This document shows, piece by piece, positions 53,464 through 64,000 of a stretch of DNA of 64,000 bases (within the stretch, counting starts at the first letter, position 1; each line of letters opens with the position of its first letter). The notes under the pieces were generated by a model, which was not told the origin of the DNA, did no database searches, and worked only from the letters and a program-made list of their open reading frames with translations. The DNA comes from Ganoderma boninense (Eukaryota; Basidiomycota; Agaricomycetes; Polyporales; Polyporaceae): positions 2,340,467-2,404,466 of the forward strand of contig CM035305.1 of NCBI GenBank assembly GCA_002900995.3, written 5' to 3'. Position numbers and translations under genes: made by a program.

Positions 53464-56400
53464 ATGCCCACGTCTCCAACTCCCTCCGTCGTTCCTTTGA
53501 ACCCACGACTGCTACGACCACCTAATGACATTACCATGTCCATCTCCTCCCAACCTCCTCCAAACTCCCCAACGGCCTCCAACGGCTCCACCCTCCTACT
53601 CCCAGCAACCTCGCGAAGCCCGACAGCTCAGTCCTCCCACCCCACCTCCTCTGCGATACCTCCAGCAACCCCTTCTACAGCCCTGACGCCATCTTCAACT
53701 GGCTTCACCTCGCCCTCCTCCTTCATCCCCGCAAGCGCCACCTTTGCATCCGACGCTCCCAGCTTTCTTTTTACGACATTCACGACTTCGGTACCGGCCA
53801 CTGTATCCAACCCTTCCACGACTTTCACGTCCTTCTCAACCTCCCTTGTTACCACTACCCGTGCTGTAACAGCATTCCGCCGATATCTCGTCTGTACAAG
53901 CAAATGTAGTCCTCCAGCCGGTTTGTATTGGCCATGGAGTGGATGCCGCATCCCTTGGCTTGTTTTCTACTCTCCTCGTCCCCTCTCTGGTCGGGCTATT
54001 GATATGGGTGAGTTTCGCGCTCCAACCTGCTGCGGACGCGCGTATGTTGACGCGCCTACAGATACTATTTGCATTCCTACGGCCTCGTTATCGTCAAGTC
54101 TACGGTCTTAGAGAGTGGTTCGTTCAGCCAAGGTGAGCACCCGCGCCCCCTCATGCGGGTAGAACTATGAATTGACGCGTCCTAGCCTCCAACCCAAACC
54201 CCTCGGCCGCTCCTTCTGGGCGTTTCTCTTCCCCCACGTCCCCCTCGTCCCATCTCTTCCTTCAGACGTCTCCGACGCTGGACGTTCAGCCGCGAAAGAC
54301 GCAACTCTCTTCCCCTCGGACGAGCAGCTCAGCCAACGCGTCCTGTGGATATGTACGCTCAATGCCGCCGCGTGGACCATCCTCGCCCTTGGCGGCTTCC
54401 TCCCCCTCTACATGGTTTCAACGCCTTGCATCGCGGACTCCACGACCCCAGCGCGTTTCACGGGTGTTTACTCGGTTCTGCAAGACCTGAGTCTACTGCG
54501 CCTGTTGCGCACCTCCTTGACGCGGGTCAGGTGACCACGACTGACCTTAGCCTACGCGTCGTCCACTCCGCGCGCGAGATCGTGAACGGAGTCGACGCTG
54601 CGCCACACGCGCGGATCCGGATCATCATCGCCACAGCCCTCACCATCGTGCTGGGGCTCCTCCCGGTCCTTTGGATGATCCTCAGAGAGTTTCATAAGAC
54701 AGTGTCGTACCGGGAGCTATGGGCTGCGGTGCGCTGTCAGGGAATTGAGATGGGCTGGCTTCCGGCGCGGCATGCCCAGGATTTGCGGTGTTCGGAGAGA
54801 GGCGATTGAAGGATTATCTCGTCAAAATAGGTCTCAGCTCGTCTGTGGACAACAACAACAACGACCGCAACGCGCGTTCCAGGCGCAGACGGCGCACTAG
54901 ACAACTAAACAACGAGGAGAAAGGCGAACTAGAGATCGACATTCAGTCGCTATTCTCAGTCAGGTGCGTTCATGTGTTCTACGTCCATGCTTGAGCAACG
55001 TCAAAACAGACCCTCAGCGATACTACTCGATTGGCGCTCCTCATTGAAGAGCGAGACGAAGTCCTTGAGCATCTCGAGGTTGCGGAGACCAAGTACATCC
55101 AGAGTTTCCGACTCAGCACCCCTGACCCTTCAATTGCGGACTGGGAGCCCCCCGTGCCACCCAAGGATGAACCACAGATTGCCCCGAAACCGTCCATTAG
55201 CCGACCTCGACCGCTCAAAAATTCAGCGGTATGTGACACTGTCGTTGCGCGGGTCTGTTTGCACTGATATTGTCTCAGGAACACCGCCGCAATCGTAGAC
55301 GGAAGGGCAGGAATCCCGCCTTCGGCTCCTCTTCTCTGCCTCCGACTTCGTACGTTATGCCTTCCCAGTTTTACAAGATCACAGAACTCGATGGTATTAC
55401 CGGCGGAGAGTTCGCTGATACGGAGCAAGCATTCCCCTCGTCCTCGTCTTTCCATGGTTCCCGCCAACCGAGCTTTTCCGACTCGGTCAGCAAGCGTGTC
55501 GTGGGCAGCCGGTTCAGGAAATGCAGCGAAACTCTATGGCGTTTGGCCGTATCCCCATCGGTAGCCCGCTTCGAATGGCTGACAGCGGCCAACTGGAGCC
55601 CATTGACTTCCAAGAGACTCCGGTGCCTACCTTGGCACCATACGCACCGAACCAGCATACTTCCTGGGACACGGCAGCATTCAGTGAGGGTTTAGCCCAG
55701 CGTCAATGGGCCCAGCACCAGCAGCAGAATAATGATAATGCCAACACGATTGCTGAGGAACCAGAGGATGACTGGCACGACGTTGGCCGCGAAGACCCGG
55801 AGGCATTCGAGAATGCCGAGGAGTATCCGACACAGGCACGCCTCCGCCCCCGACCCCCTCGCATGCGCAATAGAGTGGTCACTCCAATCGAGGAGCACCG
55901 TGAATCATTCCCACTTCGTGCGCGGGGGCCTACAGCGCCCGAGGAGATTACGCCCCCTCATTTGCGCTTGCAGCCCCGCCAGCCCTTCGTGCGTCCCCTC
56001 TCGGGCGTCGACCACGGCACCCTGGGCGAGATTTACTCCGATATCAACCATTGGCGGTGGAAGCTCAAGGTCATCAACAGCGAGATCGCGGAGGTGCAGC
56101 GCGATAGCTATACCGACATCGCGGACGGTGCCAGAATCAAGGGATGGCTCATGATTGGTCGCGGGGTTCGCCACATACCCGGCATTCAGCTGATCGAGGG
56201 CCGGGCGAAAGAGGATATCCGATGGGACCAGCTGCAAAACCAGAGTGAAGCTAGTCATCGGTTCAAGAGTCTGCTGTGGTGGTTGGCAGTCCTCACGGTT
56301 GGGTTCTTCCTCACCGCTGGACGTACGTCATGGAGCCATCCCAATTTCTGAGAATTTTGCATGCTGACGAGCCTTGCAGTGCTGGCAGTGTCTGGGCTGT

Positions 56401-58014
56401 CTGTGGCGCTTGCTCCCGATGTCGCTCACTACCTGCGCTTTCTTCCAACCTTTGACAAACACCAACGAACTTGCTGCTGGCATTGCAACTTATCTTGCGC
56501 CTGCTCTCGCAGCGGCGTTGTTCGTAGTCCTCGCGTACTTCCTCCTCCATCGTAAGAGGCGCCTCTTTTGCGGTCCGTTCTGACCTAATGCACGTTCCCC
56601 AGATGCAAACCGGACCAACAATTCTGTGTCTGTATCCGGATACCAGTTGATCATGTTCAAGACCGTGTTCTGGGTCTTCACCTTCGTTTCGGGCGTATGG
56701 CTTTTTGCAACAGGGGCTGTTGTCTTCTCTATGCGGTCCCTAGTCACTGACAGTGGCGTAACCAACTCCTTCGCGGACGGCGTCATCTACGTCAGCGTAT
56801 TTGCCCTAGTGCTTGTATTGACTGTGGCGATCGTATTTCCTGGATTGCTTCTGCTCCAGCCTATCCGCCTCTGGAAGGTCACAAGAGCGGAGAAGGCTGC
56901 CGTCACACCCCGCCAACGGTTCCGAGGTATGTGCTCGCCTGTAATTACATCTCCGTTACTCACGGTGTGGGTTGTTCAGCTGTATACCCGCGAACGTACG
57001 ACCCGTCGTATGCCCTCAGCTGCTCCTTGCTGGCCATCATCTTTGCCTCCGCATTCGCTTTGATTTTCCCGCCGCTCGCCCCTGCCGTCCTCATTTTGCT
57101 ATTCCTTACTCTAGTCGGTAAGCCTGGCCCGCCCTGTGTGCGCCTCCGTGACAGTCCTGACGCATCGATCACCATAGCACATAGATTCCTAATTGGCTAC
57201 GTTTATGGTCGGACACACTCACAGACCGGTGGTTTGCTCCAGATCTGGTTGCTTCGCCGGCTTGCCACTATCCTTGCCTTCCAACCCCTAGTTATGGGAC
57301 TCATCTTTCTCACAAGGCGTCTATGGATCGAAGGGGGCATTCTTGTTGGTGCTGCCAGCTTTGTCGTCGCCATCGTAGAGAGCTATTGCAGCTGGAGGAC
57401 ACGCCTCCCCGCGCACTCTTCGCTGACCCCGATCACCCAAGATTCGCTGCAGACTTTCGAGCAGAATGCTAGGCCTGGCATAACGCTAGAGTTGGACGAA
57501 GAGACGACGAGCCTGGTCAGCTCTGCGAGGAACACGGCCCGTGTTAGAGGCTCATTCGCATCGGTATTGGAGATGATGTCTCTGCTCGCGGTCACCCCTT
57601 CACCGTCAGAAACAAGAGGTCCGGTGCCCCTCGGTACGCATTAACTCGTCGGATCTATCGTGCAACTATACTGACGCGGAGGTTTCCTGTGCTATGGCAG
57701 AAACCGAGACACTGGATGACCTGACGGCGACAGAGCGTGCCGCACGTACAAATCCTGACGCGCCTCCGCACCTGCCTGCTCTCCCATTCGCAGACCATGC
57801 CGAGGAGATGGCGGGTGTGCTGTACCCGCCGGAGCTCCTAGCACCTCCGCCGATGATTTGGCTCCCTAACGACGTGGGCGGCATCAGTCGGTCAGAGGCG
57901 ATCGACCTACAGCGTTACCACGAACTACCCGTAGCCCTAGACGTGCGTGCCAGGGAGGACATACAATCACCACACCGCTCTCCCTCCTCTCGCACACCAC
58001 AACACACACTCTAG
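53464..58014 (+). CDS. CSC1/OSCA/TMEM63-family channel-like membrane protein
   Basis: Large multi-pass protein of the calcium-permeable, osmo/mechanosensitive channel family (RSN1_TM, cytosolic domain, DUF221 7TM). An unusually long Ser/Thr/Pro-rich N terminus (about 130 residues) precedes the first helix in SLGLFSTLLVPSLVGLLIWV, then LLRPRYRQVYGLREWF. Further helices include WICTLNAAAWTILALGGFLP and IIIATALTIVLGLLPVLWMI. The cytosolic domain, with EERDEVLEHLEVAETKYIQS, continues to DHGTLGEIYSDINHWRWKLK. The 7TM part includes LLWWLAVLTVGFFLTAG, MFKTVFWVFTFVSGVWLFA, ADGVIYVSVFALVLVLTVAI, YPRTYDPSYALSCSLLAIIF and YVYGRTHSQTGGLLQIWLLR. The C-terminal tail ends with PNDVGGISRSEAIDL and a Ser-rich end. 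About eleven introns; exact joins at 54535, 56330 and 57640 are approximate. An internal start MSISSQPPP at 53536 is possible. Confidence 0.85.
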
Positions 58015-59254
58015 CTGGGGTGGTGGATCTACACTAACCGAGTTCCCCTGACACTTTCCTGGACTTCTGCGCATGTACGACTACTACAATTATGCTCTAT
58101 GTCTATTTCATACGGACTATCATGGTGTCAGACGTAATCGTTGAAGCCAGGATACCAAATCTTCCCTTCCAAATCTTCCTCTCCACATGTATATTGGAGA
58201 CTGTTTTACAGGGGAATGACAAATCTCTATTCCGCGGTGTCATGTCGGTTCGTACCCAAGGGCTCGACTAGTACTCCCAACACGGAAGGCTTCTTCCAGG
58301 ACTGCGGCACAGCAAAGTTCAGCCACAGAAAATATAGCCTCGCAACGAGCCTACTCGGAAGTGCCGGCTGCGCCGGCAGAAACCTTGCTTGACGAAATGA
58401 TGTGTTTTTGTTGAACTGAGTCTGCGCACCCCTCACGGCGTTGCTCTCGGGCCCCCCAACATGTTAACTTGGAGCACGGATTTTGGCAAGCGAGCGCCTG
58501 CTTGCCGGGAGTTCCCGACGTACGATACGGTGCGGGACTGTACTATTTTGTAGCCCATCCGTTTGCCTCTGTACTACGACGACCGTACAGGACAACTGGA
58601 ATTCACTCGTCTTTGCTGCTCTGCTCGACCTCCGACGGATTTTCCAACACAACAAACTTCAGAGTATGCTTGAGCTCGAGATTGTTTTGTAACAGGAGGG
58701 AAAACACGGCAAGAGCGCTCGAGAGTAGCCGATATTGTTTATTGATGTTTTGATAGACGCTCTAAAGGTTGAAAACCGGCTTCAATTGTGGGGGTTCGAG
58801 AAACCTTGTCAAGCAAGGTAATCTGATCCGGTCGATAGCTTGATGTCGTGGCCGAAAACTCAACAACTCAAGAGCCCATCCATCACCTTCACTCAACTTT
58901 ACCACATCACTTGACGTTGCCAGTAGTTTCGTGGCCATGAACGACATATACAGGATGCCCACCAGAACGACGGGCTTATTACTAGTAAGATATCCTTTGA
59001 AAAGCAACCGACGGGGAGGAACAATGTAGACTAGCTGTAGATCAAGAACGAAATGAACATGCGACGATGATGCGGTGGAAGTACATTGCGGTATGATGGA
59101 GCGGGTAATGACCGGACAGGGATGGTGGCGACGACTACCAATGGCCTGCAATTGCTTTCGGATGCCTCCATGCTAACCGGTTGTGTCCTTCGTGAATGGG
59201 CTTATATAGCGAGTATACGAAAACATGAACAGCAAGGGACTGCGGCGAGAGGGC
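58015..59254. other. Convergent gene-poor region of about 1.2 kb
   Basis: Lies between the 3' ends of the channel gene and the first GH16 gene. A perfect GCCGGC-TGC-GCCGGC stem is present at 58363-58377, but no RNA family is recognised. A 129-codon minus-strand frame (58762-59151) has no domain. No repeats or tRNA were seen. Confidence 0.45.
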
Positions 59255-61619
59255 TCAGCACTGGCCCAGGAAACTGTTCTTGGGGAAGGGCTGCTTGAAG
59301 TCGTCGCGCCACGTCGTGAGGTTCGGGTTCGTGTAAGCCTCGATGTACCTGAAAACGAGTGGGTTAGATGTGATCGTAAGGGTAACTCCAACGCTCCTTA
59401 CTCATTGATGTATGCCGCGGTGGGGAAGTCAGAAGGATCGCAGCCGATGTTGATGTTGTCCGGATCCTGATACACGAATCCAGTCCACCTTCATGGTCGT
59501 AGGGAACGTCAAGTGGTCAAGGTCCACAAAACCGAAGTTCGAAGACATGCCCAAGTTGGCGATGATGTACTGATGACCATCTGTCAGCGACACCGAACAC
59601 AAGCGAGATCGTTAGGAGCTTACCATAGGCTCCTGGGGAACAGGTCGAGGCCCGATCTCAACAACAGTATCCGCAGCGAAACCGGCCTGCTCGAGAGTCC
59701 ATGCAAGCTTGCCGTCCGAAATCCAGCTGATGTACTAGAGGGCGGGTCAATTGAAGTTTTGAAGCACACTTGCGATGATACTTACAGCGCCATCGAATCC
59801 AGGTTTGTACTGGATACCGTAAACAGAGTAAACGTTCCCGGTCAACTCGTACGCCTGTTGGTCTATGGTTTGTCAGTCAGATTGGTTCGAAATGAGTCCT
59901 GAGAAAGGACGTACTAGTCTCGGTGACGACGGAGCTAGCCTGTTGGAAGGCGGCACCCTTATAGCCGTTCAAGGTACTGATGGTTGGGTCCGGGATGATC
60001 AGATTGTCGGTAGTGTTGAACCAAGTGTAGTACTCGTTGAACGGCTGTGACACAGTTCAGTCAATACCTGAAGGCCGGAAAGTTCATGCGCCACTCACGG
60101 CCCACTGCGCCGACTGAGACACTTGGCCAGTGAGGGGTTCACCAGTAATCTGTTGGACGAAGGGACAATTAGCGCGCCGCATGACTATCACGAACAAGGC
60201 TTGGCATACCTGTGCCTCGAAAATATCAATCTCTGGGGCTGAGCGACCGACGTAGGTGCCATCAGCGTGCACGGGTCCAGGGTGGGACTCGCCGGAGCAA
60301 GTGCAGCGGGAGAGCTTCTGGCCTGGAAGATATGATAGCTCGTAGTTGTAATCCTTTGTACCGGAGTTCGTCGCCGCAACGGGCAGATTGTTGAGCGTTT
60401 GGTTGGCCAGTGTGCCGACGTCACAAGAATCGTAGGTGTATGGCCACTGCGGTGAGAACAGACATGCAAGGTAAATAAATAGTTGAATTCTAAATGCGAT
60501 GGCGGAGTACGAACCATGCCTTCAAGACTAGCTCCGTACCCGGCACGGCCGAGGTTGCCCATAGTCCAGATGGCAGGCCAGAGACCAACGACATTGTTAA
60601 TGCCCGGGAGCACGACCGACGCCAAAACCATACCACCCGTGAAGCAGAACTTGTTCCAGGTCGACATCATACCTCCTTGGAAGTTAAGATCGTGGGTCTC
60701 CTTGCGCTCAAGGGTGATTTCGAGGGAACCATTGCGGGTCGTGATGGCCTCAGGGTCGTACCACTCCATATTGTTCGTCTGCCAGTAGTGCAGATCCACA
60801 GCCTCCCAATACGGGTCATCGCCAGGGTAGAATGTACGGCCGTCGACGTTGAACTCGTCACTGAAGATTAGCTGCCACTGTTTGCCTGAGACAAAGTCGG
60901 TATAGGTGTATTCGGACTGTGGTGTGTCGGTGTCAATAAGTCCCCAGTTACCGGGCATAGAGGGCACCTGGCCGGAGGCATTGATTCCGCCCAAATTGAA
61001 GCCACCAAGGGTCGACTGGGGTGTCCGCGTGAAGTAGGTGATCAACGGATAGCCCGCACTGTCGAATCAAAGTAAGTAGATGTATTAAAAGCGAACCGGG
61101 AAAGGCAGGCTTCTTACAAGAGAGTAAGCATCCCCACGGAGAGGATAAACAGGCACCCAAGGTTCGCAAGACCTCTCGAGGTGAAAATGTGTCCTCCCTT
61201 ATCGCTCTTATAGTCTCTTCTAGGATCGGGGTTGTGGAGGTAGTCATCGCCCTCTTGGTGGTCTACAGACAGGTCTGCGCCCCAAGACGAGGGATCGGGA
61301 GCAAGCGAATACTAGCCAAAGCTGTCACGACCTGTCGAGGTGAAGTATCGAACGCCACACACCTTGTCTGACAGAGAGGCAGGCATGGAGTCATGCCTTC
61401 CGGAACTGACATAGCGAGAGTCGCTCTGTGCAGGTGGGAGTTTGAGATGGGGAGCAGGTAGCAACGAGGTGAAACACTGACGAGCGATGCCATACTTCCA
61501 ACGCTGCGAAGCCTGGGGTCGGCGCGAACGCCCTGCGTGCCGGGGCCGAGAAGGCTTGCTGTGGAAGGGGCAGCTGACTGCGGTTGTGCGTATGGAGTTT
61601 GGCGCATTTGGGACGCCAT
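59255..61619 (-). CDS. Kre6/Skn1-type GH16 glucan-synthesis protein, copy 1
   Basis: Type II membrane glycoside-hydrolase-family-16 protein required for beta-1,6-glucan assembly in the fungal wall, acting in the secretory pathway. The start [18 protein letters not shown] gives a Ser-rich cytoplasmic tail: [12 protein letters not shown], then [20 protein letters not shown], then [17 protein letters not shown]. One transmembrane helix follows ([18 protein letters not shown]). The lumenal domain begins [20 protein letters not shown] and includes [19 protein letters not shown] and [38 protein letters not shown] comes next, and the catalytic-type motif [11 protein letters not shown], with both acids of EIDxFE. 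The end is [20 protein letters not shown], then LGQC. About ten introns. Very similar to the next gene. Confidence 0.92.
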
Positions 61620-62247
61620 AGCGAGTTGCTAGGACGGTGGGAAGTGGAGGACAGACGGAGAAGGGGTCTGACGGGGGTATCTGAGTGCGGTGTGGGCGCG
61701 GGAGGGGGCGGTGGTGGTACAGGGAGGGAGGGAGGTAAAGAGCGGACGGTTTGGAACGCTGAGACTGCTGGCGTCGACGTTGGCGGTGGAGAGGGGAGGA
61801 GGGATCCAACTTCCAAGCCTGAGCCAAGATCAGCCAAACAACAACGCACCGGCCCCAAGGCGCCCGCTTATGTCAACCAGCCAATCGCGTCCGGTCTCCA
61901 AGAATAAGCCCTCCGCGATCGCCGCTGCCCGCCCTCTCCCGCCGGCCGCGTCCGTGCCCGCTTCGGCTCATTGCTGCGCACACGCCGGGGCACACAACTG
62001 CACACCCCCGTCCAACCTTCCTCGTGTATACTTACTGCATGAAACAATGCAATGCTTAACAATTAAAACAGTATGCGACCTGAATGTACAGTACAACCTG
62101 CATGGCAAACCAGTCAGAATCGCCGACTACGTTCGTCCCCAATCGTGTGACAGGCAGTGGAGTCGAACAGAGCCACTTACAAGATAGCAGGAATAGTGTT
62201 CCGAACCCGAAAGCCAAAAACAAAATGTTTCGTGATGCAACCGTCCC
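61620..62247. other. Spacer between the two GH16 genes
   Basis: About 630 bp with the promoter of copy 1 and the 3' UTR of copy 2. Stop-free frames on both strands (for example 61391-61858 minus) are Pro/Ser-rich and overlap the copy-1 start. They look like leader sequence, not a separate gene. Confidence 0.5.
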
Positions 62248-64000
62248 TCAACAATCTCCGTGGTACTTGTTCTTGGGCATAGGCTGGTTGAAATCATCCA
62301 CCCATGTTGTGAGGTTGGGGTTTGTGTACGCCTCTATGTACCTAATCCCATGTCCAACTTTAGCCTTGACCAAAGGAAGAGAAGCGGCTCATGTAGACTT
62401 ACTCTTCTATGTAGGCTGCCGTGGGGAAGTCTTGGGGGTCGCAGCCGACATTGATGTTGTTCGGATCCTGGTACACCCGGATCCAATCGACACGAAGTGT
62501 CGACGGGAACGCAAGGTTATCGTAGTCGACGAAACCGAAGTTCTCGGAAATACCCAAGTTCATGATCAAGTACTAGCGCCGCCACGGTCAACAGTGATCA
62601 GCATATCGAAAAGCGTGAATACGGTTGTACTCACCATCGGCTCCTGAGGCACAGGACGGTCATTGATCTCCACGACGTTGTCCGCACTCATGCCAGCAAC
62701 ATTGAGCCGCCACGCAAGCTGTCCGTCGCTGATCCACGTCATGTAGGCGTCGCCGAACCCTGGCTTGTACTGGAAGCCATACGTCGAGAATTCCTTCCCG
62801 CTGAACTCGTATGCCTGTTGGTCTATGGAGGCCAAACTGTTAGCCACCATCGTTCACCGCGAGCCAAGGTGATACGCACTAGTCTGCGTGACAACAGATG
62901 TAGCTTGCTGGTAGATTCCTCCACGGTATCCGTTCAGAGATGACTTGGTGGAATCAGGGATGATGAGATTGTCTGTGGTATTGTGCCAGATGTATTGGTA
63001 GTTAAATGGCTATGCAACGGTCCTCGTCAAATTCTGGCATATGCATATCCCGTCAGACATGTACATACCGCCCATTGACCAGACTGGGACACAAATCCGG
63101 CTTTATTGCCGTCGTCATCGTCGCCAATCTGGGCAAACAAAGAGGCTTCAGCTCGTAGCCCGCAAGCAATGTCGTATATGCAATACCTGGGCTTCAAACA
63201 TGTCGATCTCTGGTGCCGAGCGACCGACATATTCCCCGTTCTCGTGCACGGGTCCGGGGTGCGACTCGCCAGCACACGTGCAGCGCGAGAGTCTTTGGCC
63301 TGGAAGATATGACAACACACCGCCGTGGTCTTTGTCGTTCTTGCCCTGCGCTGTAGCAGCGATCGGAAGGTGATTCAGGGTTTGGTTGGATAATGTCCCG
63401 ACGTCGCACGCGTCATAGGTATACGGCCACTATGGGAACATCAGGAACTCTGAACAATGCTCCGCAATCGAAAACACGACGTCTTACCATCCCGTCGAGC
63501 GAGGCGCCGTAGCCGGCGCGACCCAAGTTCCCCATCGCCCAGATGGCGGGCCACAGGCCTTGGATGTTGTTGTACCCGGGAAGCGTGACGCTGGCTTCGA
63601 CAAGGCCGCCAGTGAAGCAGAACTTGTTCCATGTGGACATCATACCACCCGTAAAGTTCAGGTTATGATTCTCCTTCCTTGACAACGTGATTTCGAGGGA
63701 GCCGTTGCGTGTTGTGATGGCCTCAGGATCATACCACTCCTTGTTATTCGTCTGCCAGTAGTGCAGATCGACAGCTTCCCAGTAGGGGTCGTCTCCTGGG
63801 TAGAACGTACGGCCGTCGACGTTGAACTCGTCGCTGAAGACCAGCTGCCATTTCTGCCCCGTAACATAGTCGACCTTCGAACGGACATCGTCAGGCGTGT
63901 CGAGGTCAATGATACCCCAGTTGCCTGGCATGGACGGGACCTGGCCAGACGCGTTGATCCCCCCCAGATTGAATCCGCCGAGATAGGATGGTTTTGTTCG
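62248..64000 (-). CDS. Kre6/Skn1-type GH16 glucan-synthesis protein, copy 2, 5' partial
   Basis: Tandem paralogue of the preceding gene on the same strand, cut by the right end of the window. The N-terminal tail and membrane helix are therefore missing, and the visible part begins around [20 protein letters not shown]. The lumenal GH16 domain is complete: [79 protein letters not shown], and the catalytic SAPEIDMFEAQ. Later exons carry QAYEFSGKEFSTYGFQYKPG, DGQLAWRLNVAGMSADNVVE and VDWIRVYQDPNNINVGCDPQ, ending QPMPKNKYHGDC. The intron pattern parallels copy 1. One extra segment before YLPGQ (GKNDKDHGG) and Met for Ile in EIDMFE distinguish it. Confidence 0.92.

Noticed and set aside
58363..58377. 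Perfect GCCGGC-TGC-GCCGGC hairpin
   Set aside because: The 6-bp stem is too short for a structured RNA, eukaryotic genes do not use intrinsic terminators, and it has no T-tract.
62150..62200. Sequence resembling a tRNA T-arm (agtcgaac) near the GH16 spacer
   Set aside because: No matching A box, acceptor stem or anticodon arm could be assembled at the right spacing on either strand.

Overview
The window is a gene-dense stretch of fungal nuclear DNA, most likely from a filamentous basidiomycete (Agaricomycetes type). The evidence is GC-rich coding sequence, nearly every gene interrupted by several GT-AG introns of about 50-60 bp, pyrimidine-rich leaders just before start codons, and fungal families throughout: Kre6/Skn1 glucan-synthesis GH16 proteins, a PalI/Rim9-like sensor, a CSC1-type channel, a CFD1 and an RFC4. 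I cannot name the species. No transposon, tRNA, rRNA or CRISPR was recognised. Gene models were assembled by joining ORFs across introns by eye. Start and stop are usually firm; some internal splice sites are approximate.

Layout. 0-9 kb: 3' part of an RRM protein, a bacterial-type (family I.5/I.6-like) lipase, a single-pass membrane protein with a 9-residue repeat, and a second RRM-like protein on the minus strand. 9-14 kb: a gene-poor 1.9 kb, then CFD1 (cytosolic Fe-S assembly) and RFC4 (replication clamp loader), with two ACGCGT boxes just upstream of RFC4. 14-26 kb: a CYP7/CYP8-like P450, mitochondrial seryl-tRNA synthetase, a VHS/GAT endocytic adaptor, UTP11, a FAR1/WRKY-GCM1-type zinc-finger regulator, and a secreted PLC-like phosphodiesterase. 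26-30 kb: gene-poor apart from a small CBM5/12-like protein. 30-41 kb: elongation factor 2 with micro-exons, a tandem pair of GNAT acetyltransferases, a PalI/Rim9-like protein, and a secretory agmatinase-like ureohydrolase ending in KDEL but carrying a one-base frameshift. 41-53 kb: a beta-trefoil protein, two head-to-head WD40 genes (DCAF11-like and TBL1/Sif2-like), a mitochondrial Bax-inhibitor-1 protein (GHITM type), SLY1, and a 73-residue protein with a myristoylation-type N terminus. 53-64 kb: a CSC1/OSCA channel and two tandem Kre6/Skn1 GH16 genes, the second cut by the window end.

Most genes are housekeeping and do not form one pathway. The two GH16 genes (cell wall) and the tandem GNATs are local duplications. 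I found no operon-like or defence-island-like new system. The most unusual items are the KDEL-tailed, frameshifted ureohydrolase, the EF2 micro-exons, the stop-free 222-bp intron in CFD1, the P450 lacking the usual oxygen-activation motif, and the lipidation-type mini-protein.
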